The translations under genes and the position numbers were made by a program. A stretch of DNA of 64,000 nt from Actinomycetes bacterium. Lineage in GTDB: Bacteria; Actinomycetota; Acidimicrobiia; Acidimicrobiales; Palsa-688. The DNA lies in NCBI GenBank assembly GCA_021787365.1, contig JAJYMB010000086.1, positions 1-64,000 of the forward strand. Reading direction: 5' to 3'. Of this stretch, positions 27,042 to 36,714 are shown one piece after another; the stretch's first letter is position 1; the number at the start of each line of letters is the position of its first letter. Under the pieces are notes generated by a model that was not told the origin of the DNA, searched no databases, and worked only from the letters and a program-made list of their open reading frames with translations.

Positions 27042-27061
27042 GGCCGGCCGTTAGGCCGGCC
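27042..27061. terminator. GC hairpin without U-tract
   Basis: GGCCGGCC-GTTA-GGCCGGCC can fold into an 8-bp stem with a 4-base loop. It lies about 335 bp past the anti-sigma stop and between the two Pho-box clusters. No T-run follows on either strand, so rho-independent termination is doubtful. Confidence 0.3.
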
Positions 27062-27120
27062 GTTCGCTCGCGGTCAGAGCGCACGATAGCCCGCTGCCCA
27101 TCCCCCTCCGTTAGAGTTGC

Positions 27121-27153
27121 GGTCACCATCCGTTCACCTTCTGTTCACTTGGA
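27121..27153 (+). promoter_or_regulatory. Second Pho box, three 11-bp direct repeats
   Basis: GGTCACCATCC, GTTCACCTTCT and GTTCACTTGGA run in phase and fit the PhoP consensus better than the first cluster. A TACCAT -10-like hexamer lies 5 bp downstream on the + strand. No credible + strand gene follows before the anti-sigma gene (27398-27832, minus strand). The target may be ugpB from a distance, or an unrecognised RNA. The 26830-27397 gap otherwise holds nothing I can identify. Confidence 0.6.
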
Positions 27154-27397
27154 TGATACCATTAGTCGAGAATGCCCGTCGGGGGCAAACCGGGCGCAAG
27201 GCGGTCGCTCCGAGGGAGGCGGGTCGTCCGAGTTGGAGCTTCTGTTTATCACCACCGGCGCGAGCCTCGGCCCCGTGCATGCGAGCGCCGTTGACCATTC
27301 TGTGGCCTCGTCGTGCGGGCGGTCCGATGAGGAGGCGTTATGGGCGGCAGCTCCAAAGCCTGCGGACCTTCGTCCGAGGCGTCGCTGGCGCGTCGGC

Positions 27398-27832
27398 CTA
27401 AAGGGCGCCCAAGCCGGCGAGCAAGCGGGACTGGCGCGTCGCGCGGGCGAGCACGGCACCGCCCCCGACAGCGGCCACCGCCAAGGCGACGCCGGCGAGC
27501 CGCCAGCGGGCCAAGGAGCGGGAACGGGCCTCCAGGCACTCATGCAGGATGCGCCAGCCATCCTCACCAAAGGGGGGAGCCGGGACCCTGACGTTCTCAT
27601 CTCGCAAGCTCCTTAGGACTCGCAACAGGTGGCGGTAGCCGGCCAGCTCAGCTTGGCAACCCAGGCAGGTCTCGAGGTGCTCGGACATGGCGGGGCTCGG
27701 CCTACGGCTGCCGTCGACCAGGAGGGGCAATTCCAACGAGACGGCGTCGCAGGAAAGGAGGGCGCGAAGGTGCCTGGCACGCAAATGGTGCCTGCCTCGA
27801 GCGACCTCCGAGGACTCAGCTGGCCACGGCAT
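27398..27832 (-). CDS. Zinc-dependent anti-sigma factor
   Basis: A 144-residue protein from ATG 27832, overlapping the sigma gene's end by 17 bp. The ZAS-type zinc motif is visible: LLSCDAVSLELPLLVDG then SEHLETCLGCQAEL (Cys, then HxxxCxxC). It is followed by a single TM helix (LAGVALAVAAVGGGAVL) and a short tail. It would hold the neighbouring ECF sigma factor at the membrane until a signal, commonly redox or envelope stress, releases it. The signal is unknown. Confidence 0.8.
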   Translation of the reverse strand: MPWPAESSEVARGRHHLRARHLRALLSCDAVSLELPLLVDGSRRPSPAMSEHLETCLGCQAELAGYRHLLRVLRSLRDENVRVPAPPFGEDGWRILHECLEARSRSLARWRLAGVALAVAAVGGGAVLARATRQSRLLAGLGAL

Positions 27833-28517
27833 CTTCGCCACAGACAACCGGCTGGAGGGCCAGCGAGGTTCCATCGTGCAAACGGACCCGCGCACCCCGC
27901 TTGGGGCTCACCCTCGCCCGCCGCGGTGCGCCCGTCTCCTGCAAACGGCGGGAGAGGTCGTCGCGAAGACGCTTCCTGGCCCTTTGCAGACGGACCTTGG
28001 CCGCTGCTTCGGAGATGCCGACCTGGGCGGCGATCGAGCGGTGGGGCAGGTCGTAGACGTCGCGCAGCACGACGACCTGGCGGAGGCGCCACGGGAGGCG
28101 CATCAACGCCTCGGCGAGGAGGGCGCGCTCGTCGCAAGCCGAAGCCGCGGCTTCGGGGTCGTGCTCGGGGCGCCAGTCCGCCATGCCGGCGAAGCCCTCC
28201 CCGTCGGGGTCGAGGCGGTCGTGGGAAGAACGCCTCTTGCTTGCCATAAGGTTGCTGGCGCAGTTGGCCGTCACCCTGTACAGCCAGGTAGAAAAGCGGG
28301 CCTCGCCCCGGAACCTCGGCAGGCCACGGAACGCCCGCAGGTACGCCTCCTGGGTCACGTCCAGGGCGTCCTGCTCGTTGCCGGTCAGGCGGTAGGCGAG
28401 GGTGTAAGTGCTCTGCCAGGTGGCGTGCACCAACTGCTCCGGCGCGCCCGGGTCGCCCCTGCGCGCGGCGTCCACCAGGACCTCGAGCGCCTTTTCTGTC
28501 GACCGGCGCCCGGGCAA
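27816..28517 (-). CDS. ECF-type RNA polymerase sigma factor
   Basis: A 233-residue sigma-70 family member. Region 2 is STYTLAYRLTGNEQDALDVTQEAYLRAFRG, then FSTWLYRVTANCASNL; region 4 is LPWRLRQVVVLRDVYDL followed by SEAAAKVRLQRARKRLR. Its tail of about 40 Arg-rich residues is longer than usual. The TTG start at 28517 follows GGAG and lies 5 bp after the rpmG stop, so the sigma gene is probably co-transcribed with rpmG. It is controlled by the overlapping anti-sigma gene. Confidence 0.88.
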   Translation of the reverse strand: MPGRRSTEKALEVLVDAARRGDPGAPEQLVHATWQSTYTLAYRLTGNEQDALDVTQEAYLRAFRGLPRFRGEARFSTWLYRVTANCASNLMASKRRSSHDRLDPDGEGFAGMADWRPEHDPEAAASACDERALLAEALMRLPWRLRQVVVLRDVYDLPHRSIAAQVGISEAAAKVRLQRARKRLRDDLSRRLQETGAPRRARVSPKRGARVRLHDGTSLALQPVVCGEDAVAS

Positions 28518-28522
28518 GGCGC

Positions 28523-28687
28523 TTACCTGGTCTCCTTGTGGAGCGTGTGCCGACGTTCCCAGCGGCAGTACTTGTGCATCTCTATGCGTTCGCGGTCGTT
28601 TTGCTTGTTCTTGGTCGTTATGTAGTTGCGGCGCTTGCAGACCTCGCAAGCCAGCGTGACCTGCACCCTTCTCTCGCTCTTGGCCAT
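28523..28687 (-). CDS. rpmG: 50S ribosomal protein L33
   Basis: A 54-residue L33 (family length). [20 protein letters not shown] is the N-terminal half with the first zinc CxxC pair, and the end HTLHKETR is the usual one. The second zinc pair (usually CPxC) reads CRWE, so only three of four Cys remain. ATG 28687. It sits just downstream of tRNA-Thr and tRNA-Met, as in many actinobacteria. The usual secE-nusG genes do not follow; an ECF sigma gene does. Confidence 0.93.
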   Translation of the reverse strand: MAKSERRVQVTLACEVCKRRNYITTKNKQNDRERIEMHKYCRWERRHTLHKETR

Positions 28688-28723
28688 CTGGGCCTCTCCT
28701 CGTTTCGCTGTCTACCTGTTGCG

Positions 28724-28796
28724 TAGCGGCGGTCGGACTCGAACCGACGACTCCTCGATTATGAGCCGAGTGCTCTGCCAACTGAGCTACGCCGCC
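28724..28796 (-). tRNA. tRNA-Met (CAT)
   Basis: A 73-nt cloverleaf on the minus strand. The acceptor GGCGGCG pairs with CGCCGCT, the D-arm is GCTCAGTTGGCAGAGC, the anticodon loop CTCATAA carries CAT, and the T-arm contains GGTTCGAGTCC. CCA is not encoded. Elongator-type features (GC closing pair of the acceptor) rather than initiator. Confidence 0.93.
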
Positions 28797-28832
28797 CTGC
28801 GGTTACTTGGCCTGGGTTGGTTGTATGTGCCG

Positions 28833-28905
28833 AGCCCCCTGTCGGAATCGAACCGACGACACCAGCCTTACCATGGCTGTGCTCTGCCGACTGAGCTAAG
28901 GGGGC
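28833..28905 (-). tRNA. tRNA-Thr (GGT)
   Basis: A 73-nt cloverleaf on the minus strand. The acceptor GCCCCCT pairs with AGGGGGC, the anticodon stem CAGCC/GGCTG encloses the loop ATGGTAA with anticodon GGT, and the T-arm contains GGTTCGATTCC. CCA is not encoded. Confidence 0.93.
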
Positions 28906-28980
28906 GCGCCGGCACGGCCGGTCGCCCACGTCATAGTAGCCGCCGGCGCACGCCCGCGGCGGGCCGTAGCCTATCTGTCA

Positions 28981-29499
28981 ATGTCTGCCACTCCGCGCGA
29001 GAAGCTCCTGGTGAGGGTCGTGCCTGCCGACTCTTCCCACGCCGAGGCCACCCGGGCCATCTACAACCACGCCGTCGAGACCAGCACCGCCACCTTCGAG
29101 ATGACCCCGCGCTCGCTTCCCGAACAGCTCGAATGGGTGAAAGAGCACTCCGGCGCCTACCCCGCCGTGGTGGCGCTCGATAGCCAGGACGAGGTGCTCG
29201 GCTTCGGCTCGCTCTCGCCGTACCGGCCCCGGGCGGCTTACAGCACGACGGTCGAGGACTCGGTCTACGTGCACGACAGCCACCGCCGGCAAGGCGTCGG
29301 GCGGGCGCTGCTCGAAGAGCTCGTCGCCTTGGCCGAAGCCCATGGGTTCCATGCCGTCATCGCCCGGATAGCTGGCAGCAACGAGGCCTCCGTCGCCCTG
29401 CACGCCGAGTGTGGCTTCGAGGTGATCGGCGTCGAGAAGGAGGTGGGTCGGAAGTTCGGCCGCTGGCTCGACGTCGTGTGCATGGAACGGCTTGTCTGA
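28981..29499 (+). CDS. GNAT acetyltransferase, phosphinothricin-acetyltransferase-like
   Basis: A 172-residue GNAT enzyme of the Pat/COG1247 group. AIYNHAVETSTATFEMTPRS is the typical N-terminal segment, followed by VEDSVYVHDSHRRQGVGRAL, the acetyl-CoA loop (RxxGxG/A), and FHAVIARIAGSNEASVALHA, then CGFEVIG. Members acetylate amino groups of phosphinothricin, methionine sulfoximine or related amino acids; the actual substrate here is unknown. Monocistronic, divergent from the tRNA/rpmG cluster. Confidence 0.87.
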   Translation: MSATPREKLLVRVVPADSSHAEATRAIYNHAVETSTATFEMTPRSLPEQLEWVKEHSGAYPAVVALDSQDEVLGFGSLSPYRPRAAYSTTVEDSVYVHDSHRRQGVGRALLEELVALAEAHGFHAVIARIAGSNEASVALHAECGFEVIGVEKEVGRKFGRWLDVVCMERLV

Positions 29500-29652
29500 G
29501 CGCTTCTTGACGCTCTTCGAGCCCCCGGCCAGCTCGAGTAAGTCGAGTAATAGGCCCAAGGTGCTGAACAATGTCCACTCCGAGGAACAGTGTCGACATC
29601 TGGGCCGAAAACACGCACGATCGCGTCAGAAGTCACTAAACATGCCAGAAGT

Positions 29653-29812
29653 CGTGGGCTGGCGCCGGCGGGGGCTGGCGCCGGCGGGGGCGGGCGCCGG
29701 CGGGGGCTGGCGCCGGCGGGGGCGGGGGCCGGCGGGGGCTGGCGCCGGCGGGGGCGGGCGCCGGCGGGGGCTGGCGCCGGCGTGGGCTGGCGCTGGCGGG
29801 GGCTGGCGCCGG
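29653..29812. repeat. Minisatellite: 16-bp unit, ten tandem copies
   Basis: Ten consecutive copies of a unit close to CGGGGGCTGGCGCCGG, with scattered substitutions (for example CTGG/CGGG and GGGCCGG variants). The array ends two bases before the pabC stop codon. The unit length is not a multiple of 3 and the inner GGCGCC is self-complementary. The flank 29500-29652 has no gene I trust. Confidence 0.9.
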
Positions 29813-29814
29813 CC

Positions 29815-30666
29815 TCAACAAGTGGCAGCTAGGGCGGCCAGCTGGCCGTGGGCCGGCGCCGGCAGGAGCGCCTTGCCGTCGAGGGTGTGCACGCGCGCGA
29901 AACGAAGGCTCGACGAGAGCCACAGCCCGTCGGCAGCGAATAGGTCATCGAGGGTGAGGTCGGCCCTCTCCACCTCCCAGCCCGCTGCGCCGGCGGCCCC
30001 GAAGAGCCGCGCCACGCTGATGCTGTCCAGGATGCCGACCGAAGGGGCAGGGCTCACGAGCCGCCGGCCGAACGCGGCGACGACCGCAGACGTCTCGGCC
30101 TCCCAGATCTTCCTGTCGGAGCCGACAAAGACCGCGTCGTCGGCACCCTGCGACTCGGCCCAGCGCTTGGCGGCCAGGTTGAAGGCGTAAGAGAGGGTCT
30201 TGGCGCCGAGCAGGAGCCAGGGCGCCTGCGCAGCCATGCCGCTCGGCAGCCCGCGCTCGACGGTCACGACCGAGACCCCGTCGCGGCGCTGGCGGAGGAC
30301 TGCCGGCGGGAGCTCCTGGCCAAGCGCGTAAGCGGTCGGGAACCCGCCCTCCTCGGGGCCGCGGGTGCAGACGAGGCGCATCTCCCACTCCTCGGGCCCC
30401 GCCCACGCAGCTGACCCAGCCCTAACTGCCGCTCTCCACTCGGAGGCCGGCGGGAGCTCGAGGGACACCATCTCCGCGGAGCGGGCCATCCGGACCAAGT
30501 GCTCCTCGAGGTGCCGCGGCTGGCCGGAGAGCACTGAAAACCTCTCGAAGACGCCGTCACCCCGCAGTACACCGAGGTCGTCGGCACGAAGAAAGGGCGA
30601 GCGGGGGTCGGCTGGGACCGGGCCTTCAGGTGAAAGCACGACCAGGATGGCGCTGGGCCGCTCCAT
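29815..30666 (-). CDS. pabC: Aminodeoxychorismate lyase / class-IV PLP aminotransferase
   Basis: A 283-residue fold-type IV PLP enzyme from ATG 30666. FLRADDLGVLRGDGVFERF is the N-terminal family signature. The PLP Lys is in LLGAKTLSYAFNLAAKRWA, and the Glu that contacts the cofactor is in WEAETSAVVAAFG. This family covers 4-amino-4-deoxychorismate lyase (p-aminobenzoate for folate), branched-chain and D-amino-acid aminotransferases; the short length and KTLSY motif favour PabC. Follows asd by 11 bp. The stop codon abuts a 16-bp minisatellite. Confidence 0.78.
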   Translation of the reverse strand: MERPSAILVVLSPEGPVPADPRSPFLRADDLGVLRGDGVFERFSVLSGQPRHLEEHLVRMARSAEMVSLELPPASEWRAAVRAGSAAWAGPEEWEMRLVCTRGPEEGGFPTAYALGQELPPAVLRQRRDGVSVVTVERGLPSGMAAQAPWLLLGAKTLSYAFNLAAKRWAESQGADDAVFVGSDRKIWEAETSAVVAAFGRRLVSPAPSVGILDSISVARLFGAAGAAGWEVERADLTLDDLFAADGLWLSSSLRFARVHTLDGKALLPAPAHGQLAALAATC

Positions 30667-30677
30667 GTGCCCAGCGC

Positions 30678-32947
<2,270 letters not shown>

Positions 32948-32994
32948 GGCCCTGCAGGCTACCAGCCGGCGTTCTTCGGCTACGCTACGGCGCC

Positions 32995-33852
32995 GTGCCG
33001 TCTGAGAAGCGTATCCAGCAGCGACGCAACCGGACCATGAAGGAGCTGCGCCAGCAGCAGGAGCAGAGGCGCCGGCGTCAGCGCATCTTCTTCGGAGGGA
33101 CCGGTGCGGCGATCGTGATCGTGGTGATCGTGGTGGTAGTCACCGTCGTGACCGGAGGAAAGAAGAAGACCGCCACGCCGCCGACCAGCTCGGGCTCCTC
33201 CACGTCGACGACGGCGGCGACCACATCGTCCACGGCAGCCCCTGTCTCGGTGCCCCTGCTGGCCGCCCCGGCCAAGGTCGGGTGCCCCCGGCTCAACGGG
33301 AGCTCGCCCCACTACACCCACTTCTCGGCGAAACCGCCGATGTGCATCGACCCGGCCAAGTCCTACACCGCCACGATCACCACCACTGCCGGTACCGTGA
33401 CCGTGAAGCTCCGCGCGGCGCAAAACCCGGTGTCGGTCAACAACTTCGTGTTCCTGTCGCTGTACCACTTCTACGACGGGACCGCGTTCCACCGGGTCTG
33501 CACCGGTTTCGTGGACCAAGGTGGCGACCCGACCGGCACCGGGTCCGGTGGGCCGGGGTACTCCTTCGACGGTGGCAAGCCCAAGAGCGCGAGCGTGTAC
33601 ACGGCTGGGGCGCTCGCCATGGCCAACTCGGGGAGCCCGAGCAGTGACGGCAGCCAGTTCTTTTTCGTGGTCGGCAAGGGTGGCTCGCAGCTGTCCCCCA
33701 ACTACAGCTACCTCGGCCAGGTGACGAGCAAGTCGAGCCTCGCCGTGCTCAACAAGATCAATGCCGGGGGCACCTCGCCTTCGGCGACCAACGGGAGCTG
33801 CCCCCCCAAGGTCGTCTACAAGATCACCAAGGTGACCATCACGGAGTCCTGA
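32995..33852 (+). CDS. Membrane-anchored cyclophilin-type peptidyl-prolyl isomerase
   Basis: A 285-residue protein from GTG 32995. The basic N-terminus (QQRRNRTMKELRQQQEQRRR) precedes a TM anchor (IVIVVIVVVVTVVTGG) and a Ser/Thr-rich linker. A cyclophilin domain fills residues about 120-285: LYHFYDGTAFHRVCTGFVDQ GGDPTGTG holds the catalytic Arg region, and NSGSPSSDGSQFFFVVG the substrate groove. It probably folds exported proteins at the outer face of the membrane. Confidence 0.9.
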   Translation: MPSEKRIQQRRNRTMKELRQQQEQRRRRQRIFFGGTGAAIVIVVIVVVVTVVTGGKKKTATPPTSSGSSTSTTAATTSSTAAPVSVPLLAAPAKVGCPRLNGSSPHYTHFSAKPPMCIDPAKSYTATITTTAGTVTVKLRAAQNPVSVNNFVFLSLYHFYDGTAFHRVCTGFVDQGGDPTGTGSGGPGYSFDGGKPKSASVYTAGALAMANSGSPSSDGSQFFFVVGKGGSQLSPNYSYLGQVTSKSSLAVLNKINAGGTSPSATNGSCPPKVVYKITKVTITES

Positions 33853-33853
33853 T

Positions 33854-33870
33854 GCCCCCGGACCAGGGGC
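33854..33870. terminator. Short hairpin between convergent genes
   Basis: GCCCC-N7-GGGGC lies in the 21-bp gap between the cyclophilin stop and the exchanger stop and could terminate in both directions. The stem is only 5 bp and no T-run is present. Confidence 0.3.
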
Positions 33871-33873
33871 GCG

Positions 33874-34875
33874 TCAGGCGATGGCCACCAGCGTCACCAG
33901 GAAGCCCATGTAGGCCGCCACCAGAGCGCCGGCAGCGGTGCGGTTGACCCCGCGGCCAGCGAACGCTAAGCCGCCGGCGAGGACGGTCATACCTGCGTAG
34001 GCCGCCCCGGTAAAGACGCTGCCCCTCCCGAGGTTGCCGAGGGCGAGGCCACCGAGCGCGGCCGGCAGCATCAGACCGCCGACGACGTTGATCGTGTTGG
34101 AGTTGAGGGCTTCGGAGAACATGGCCGCGCCCTTGCCCTGCCGGGCCAGGTACACGGCGGCCACGGCGTTCGGGAGGCTGGTGACGGCAGCGAGCACCAC
34201 CGCTCCGACCACGACTTCGGGTACGCCGAGGTCCGGGCCGCCGACGGAGGCGGCCTGTTCCATGACCGCGCTCGCTACGACAACGGACACGAGAGCCACG
34301 GTCGCCGTGGAAGCGCTCGACCGCAGCCTGGGCCCGGCCGGCGGTGGCTCGGCCTGGGAGACCTCCTCGCTCTCTTCTTTCACCGCCTCTCTCAACCACC
34401 GCTGGGCGGCGCGAGGCAAGGGCAGACGGGAGGGAGGCAGCGCCGAAACGGCCAGGTAGGGGACGAAGACCGCCGACGTGACCAAGGCCGCCCCCACCGG
34501 GCCGAGGCTGTCGGTGACAAGCACAATGCCGCAACCGGCGACGCCGAGGCCTGCGACCCCTTCCAGCACGACCACCCGCCTGTGGAGCACCACCCGGCCA
34601 GCCACGAGCGAACCGAGGCCGAGCAAAGCCGCGATGTTGAAAACGTTGGACCCGAACAGCACCCCCACGCCGATCTCGTGCTTGCCTTCCAGTTGGGCGG
34701 CCACCGCGCTGGTGAGCTCGGGCGCGTCGGCCGCCAGCGCGGCGAGCAACCCGACCAGCACCTCGGTGAGGCCCAGGTGCGCCCCGATCTCCTCGAGCGC
34801 TCGGACGAGCCGCGCGCTCGCGACCAGGGTCACTACGGCCCCGGCGACGAACGCCGGCACGACCCAACCAGGCAT
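33874..34875 (-). CDS. CaCA-type cation (Na+/Ca2+) exchanger
   Basis: A 333-residue polytopic protein with the two inverted alpha repeats of the calcium/cation antiporter family. Repeat 1 has ALAADAPELTSAVAAQ and VGVLFGSNVFNIAALLGLG; repeat 2 has VTSLPNAVAAVYLARQ and EALNSNTINVVGGL. The Asp/Glu and Asn residues in these helices bind the cation. The first-repeat acidic residue reads APEL, and the second repeat has LPNA in place of the usual PEL, so ion coupling may differ. A charged loop (KEESEEVSQAE) separates the halves. Ion specificity is unknown. Confidence 0.83.
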   Translation of the reverse strand: MPGWVVPAFVAGAVVTLVASARLVRALEEIGAHLGLTEVLVGLLAALAADAPELTSAVAAQLEGKHEIGVGVLFGSNVFNIAALLGLGSLVAGRVVLHRRVVVLEGVAGLGVAGCGIVLVTDSLGPVGAALVTSAVFVPYLAVSALPPSRLPLPRAAQRWLREAVKEESEEVSQAEPPPAGPRLRSSASTATVALVSVVVASAVMEQAASVGGPDLGVPEVVVGAVVLAAVTSLPNAVAAVYLARQGKGAAMFSEALNSNTINVVGGLMLPAALGGLALGNLGRGSVFTGAAYAGMTVLAGGLAFAGRGVNRTAAGALVAAYMGFLVTLVAIA

Positions 34876-34899
34876 GTGCCTTTTCCGTGACCTCTCGGG

Positions 34900-35661
34900 T
34901 CAGTCAGCGTTGGCCGCGGGGACGGTCGGCGCCACTGCCTGGAGGTCCTCCAGGGACCCTGGCCTGCCGCCGACCCAGACCGTGACCTCGCCGGCACCGA
35001 GGCAACGCCAGTGCCCGTCGCTGTCCCGGATGAGAGCTGTGCGCTCGTCCACGGCTGCGATGCGCAAGGCGCCAGAGGCGAGCTTCACCGTGCGGTGCGT
35101 CTTGTCCTCCGACCAGTCGCCGGCGTGGGGAAGCACAGCCAGCGGCGCCAGCAAGCCCAACCCGAGCGTCAGTGCCCCACCCCTCGGGTCCACCATCGTG
35201 TCGCCGAGCACCATGGCGCCGGCGGAAGAGGCCGCCAGGACGGTCCCGCCCGCCCAAGCCTCTACGAGGGCGTCCCAGACCGGTGAAGCCTTCAGGACCG
35301 AACGAAGGTGGAGCACCGAACCGCCCGCCAAGTAAACAAAGCGCGCCGCCCGGACCTGGCCGGCGAGCCCGTGGTCCTCTGCGTCCGCACGGCGCAGGAC
35401 CATGCAAGCCTTGACCACCGCGCCCAGCTTGGAGAAATAGGTTGTCGCCGTCTCGACCGCACGTTCGGGGTGGGTGTAGGCGGCGGCTGTGGGGAGCACG
35501 ACGACTTCAGCCGACCCCGATGCCTCGAGGAGGGCCGTATCGAAGACCTCGCAGCCCTCGCCCCATTCGCCACCTCCCACCAAAGCGAGCGGTCCAGGGG
35601 CGCGCACCGACTGCCCGGCGCCGCCAGCGGCGTCAGAGGACAAAGTGCCAGGTTGAGACAT
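34900..35661 (-). CDS. Peptidase family S51 / cyanophycinase-like protein
   Basis: A 253-residue protein from ATG 35661 with a class-I glutamine amidotransferase-like fold. GPLALVGGGEWGEGCEVFD is the N-terminal strand-loop, FVYLAGGSVLHLRSVL precedes the nucleophile, and AASSAGAMVLGD holds the elbow Ser of family S51. Members include peptidase E (Asp-X dipeptidase) and cyanophycinase. No cyanophycin synthetase gene is in the window, so dipeptidase or another hydrolase activity is equally likely. Divergent from bldC. Confidence 0.75.
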   Translation of the reverse strand: MSQPGTLSSDAAGGAGQSVRAPGPLALVGGGEWGEGCEVFDTALLEASGSAEVVVLPTAAAYTHPERAVETATTYFSKLGAVVKACMVLRRADAEDHGLAGQVRAARFVYLAGGSVLHLRSVLKASPVWDALVEAWAGGTVLAASSAGAMVLGDTMVDPRGGALTLGLGLLAPLAVLPHAGDWSEDKTHRTVKLASGALRIAAVDERTALIRDSDGHWRCLGAGEVTVWVGGRPGSLEDLQAVAPTVPAANAD

Positions 35662-35807
35662 GGACAAACCGGAACTTTTTGCGCACGGGGGCACCAGCTA
35701 GTATGAACGGAGCGAGACACCCGCAGCAAATGCCATTAGGCCGTAGTGCCATGGCTCGAAGTCGTAGCGTTCGGGGGGAAGTTCCGGACACCGAGGAGGC
35801 CACCGAA

Positions 35808-36005
35808 ATGCTTGAGCAGCAGCAGTTGGATTCCCTACTTACCCCAGCCGAAGTCGCGGCGCTCTTTCGTGTCAACCCGAAGACAGTGACCCGGTGGGCC
35901 AGAGCGGGCAAGATAACCGCGATCCGGACCCTGGGCGGCCATCGCCGTTACCGGGCAACCGAGATCCAGCGCTGCATCGAGCAGATGGAGCTCGCCGAGC
36001 AGTAA
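35808..36005 (+). CDS. bldC: BldC-type MerR-like DNA-binding regulator
   Basis: A 65-residue protein whose core, LLTPAEVAALFRVNPKTVTR WARAGK, continues into ITAIRTLGGHRRYRATEI. It is nearly identical in pattern to Streptomyces BldC, a small winged-HTH protein that binds direct repeats cooperatively and controls entry into development. ATG 35808 is chosen for the GAGGAGG site eight bases upstream and the family length; ATG 35751 or 35703 would add a non-conserved N-terminus. In non-sporulating actinobacteria its regulon is less known. Confidence 0.9.
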   Translation: MLEQQQLDSLLTPAEVAALFRVNPKTVTRWARAGKITAIRTLGGHRRYRATEIQRCIEQMELAEQ

Positions 36006-36023
36006 CGCTGGCAAGAAACGATT

Positions 36024-36071
36024 GGTGGCCGGAGCCGGCGTCGATCCGGCGACCTCGCACTTCCCAGGCGC
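36024..36071 (-). pseudogene. Duplicated 3' half of tRNA-Phe (att-like direct repeat)
   Basis: 48 bp that match 36376-36423, the 3' half (acceptor 3' strand, T-arm and part of the anticodon arm) of the intact tRNA-Phe, with three or four differences, in the same orientation 352 bp away. Beyond the repeat the similarity stops. This is the usual signature left when a tRNA-targeting element inserts and re-creates the tRNA end. The 36072-36375 stretch between the copies has no gene. Confidence 0.75.
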
Positions 36072-36377
36072 ATTCTGACGACCTCCTCGAACTTACGTAC
36101 ACCCTGCTCAGGACACAGAATCCCTGGTCAGAGGCCAAGTCGTCCTCCCGGTTGATGCTAGCCCGTCCCGCCGAATTCGCGTCTTTTTCGCGTCCTACGC
36201 GTCTTCTTCGCGTCCTGTCTGGGGCTCGACGAAGGCTCCCGACTGCATCGTCGTCGCCACTTGGCCAGGTTGTCGACGCGCCCAAGGGGTCGTCGGCGGT
36301 GAACTCACGCAAGCGGTTACCTGTGAGGAGTACCCTGCTAGATGACAAAGCCCCCTGCCCACGGACCATTTTCTAGG

Positions 36378-36450
36378 TGGTCGGAGCCGGCGTCGATCCG
36401 GCGACCTCGCACTTTTCAGGCGCGCGCTCTACCAACTGAGCTATCCGACC
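36378..36450 (-). tRNA. tRNA-Phe (GAA)
   Basis: A 73-nt cloverleaf on the minus strand. The acceptor GGTCGGA pairs with TCCGACC, the D-arm is GCTCAGTTGGTAGAGC, the anticodon stem CGCGC/GTGCG encloses the loop CTGAAAA with GAA, and the T-arm contains GGATCGACGCC. CCA is not encoded. Confidence 0.93.
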
Positions 36451-36451
36451 G

Positions 36452-36526
36452 CGGACCTGACGGGATTTGAACCCGCGGCCTCCGGCTTGACAGGCCGGCG
36501 TGCACTCCGAGCTGCACCACAGGTCC
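36452..36526 (-). tRNA. tRNA-Asp (GTC)
   Basis: A 75-nt cloverleaf on the minus strand, one base from tRNA-Phe. The acceptor GGACCTG pairs with CAGGTCC, the D-stem is GTGC/GCAC, the anticodon stem CCGGC/GCCGG encloses CTGTCAA with GTC, and the T-arm contains GGGTTCAAATCCC. The two tRNAs are probably one transcript. Confidence 0.92.
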
Positions 36527-36714
36527 CAGTTGCACTGGTGCACCGCCGCGTCCAACGGAAGCCTGACGGCTCGGCCAGTATAGCCGACCCCCAGTGCCAA
36601 GCCAGGCGAGTGTCGCCAGGTTGCGAGAACGGCCCCTGGCTGGACAAAAAGGCATCCCGGCGCGCAACCAGGGCCACCCACGAGAAAGGGCCCGGACGCC
36701 GCCCTGGCCGGCGC

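Noticed and set aside
27042-27061. Rho-independent terminator
   Set aside because: Strong stem but no T-run on either strand; kept only as a low-confidence hairpin.
27149-27616. 155-codon + strand frame behind the second Pho box
   Set aside because: Overlaps the anti-sigma gene antisense, lacks a ribosome site and looks like low-complexity Gly/Ala/Arg sequence.
29571-29639. Short 22-codon frame starting MSTPRNSVDIWAENTH
   Set aside because: Too short and unsupported; it recalls an insertion-sequence end, but no partner repeat was found.
29653-29812. Possible CRISPR array
   Set aside because: Units are contiguous 16-mers without unique spacers, so it is a minisatellite.
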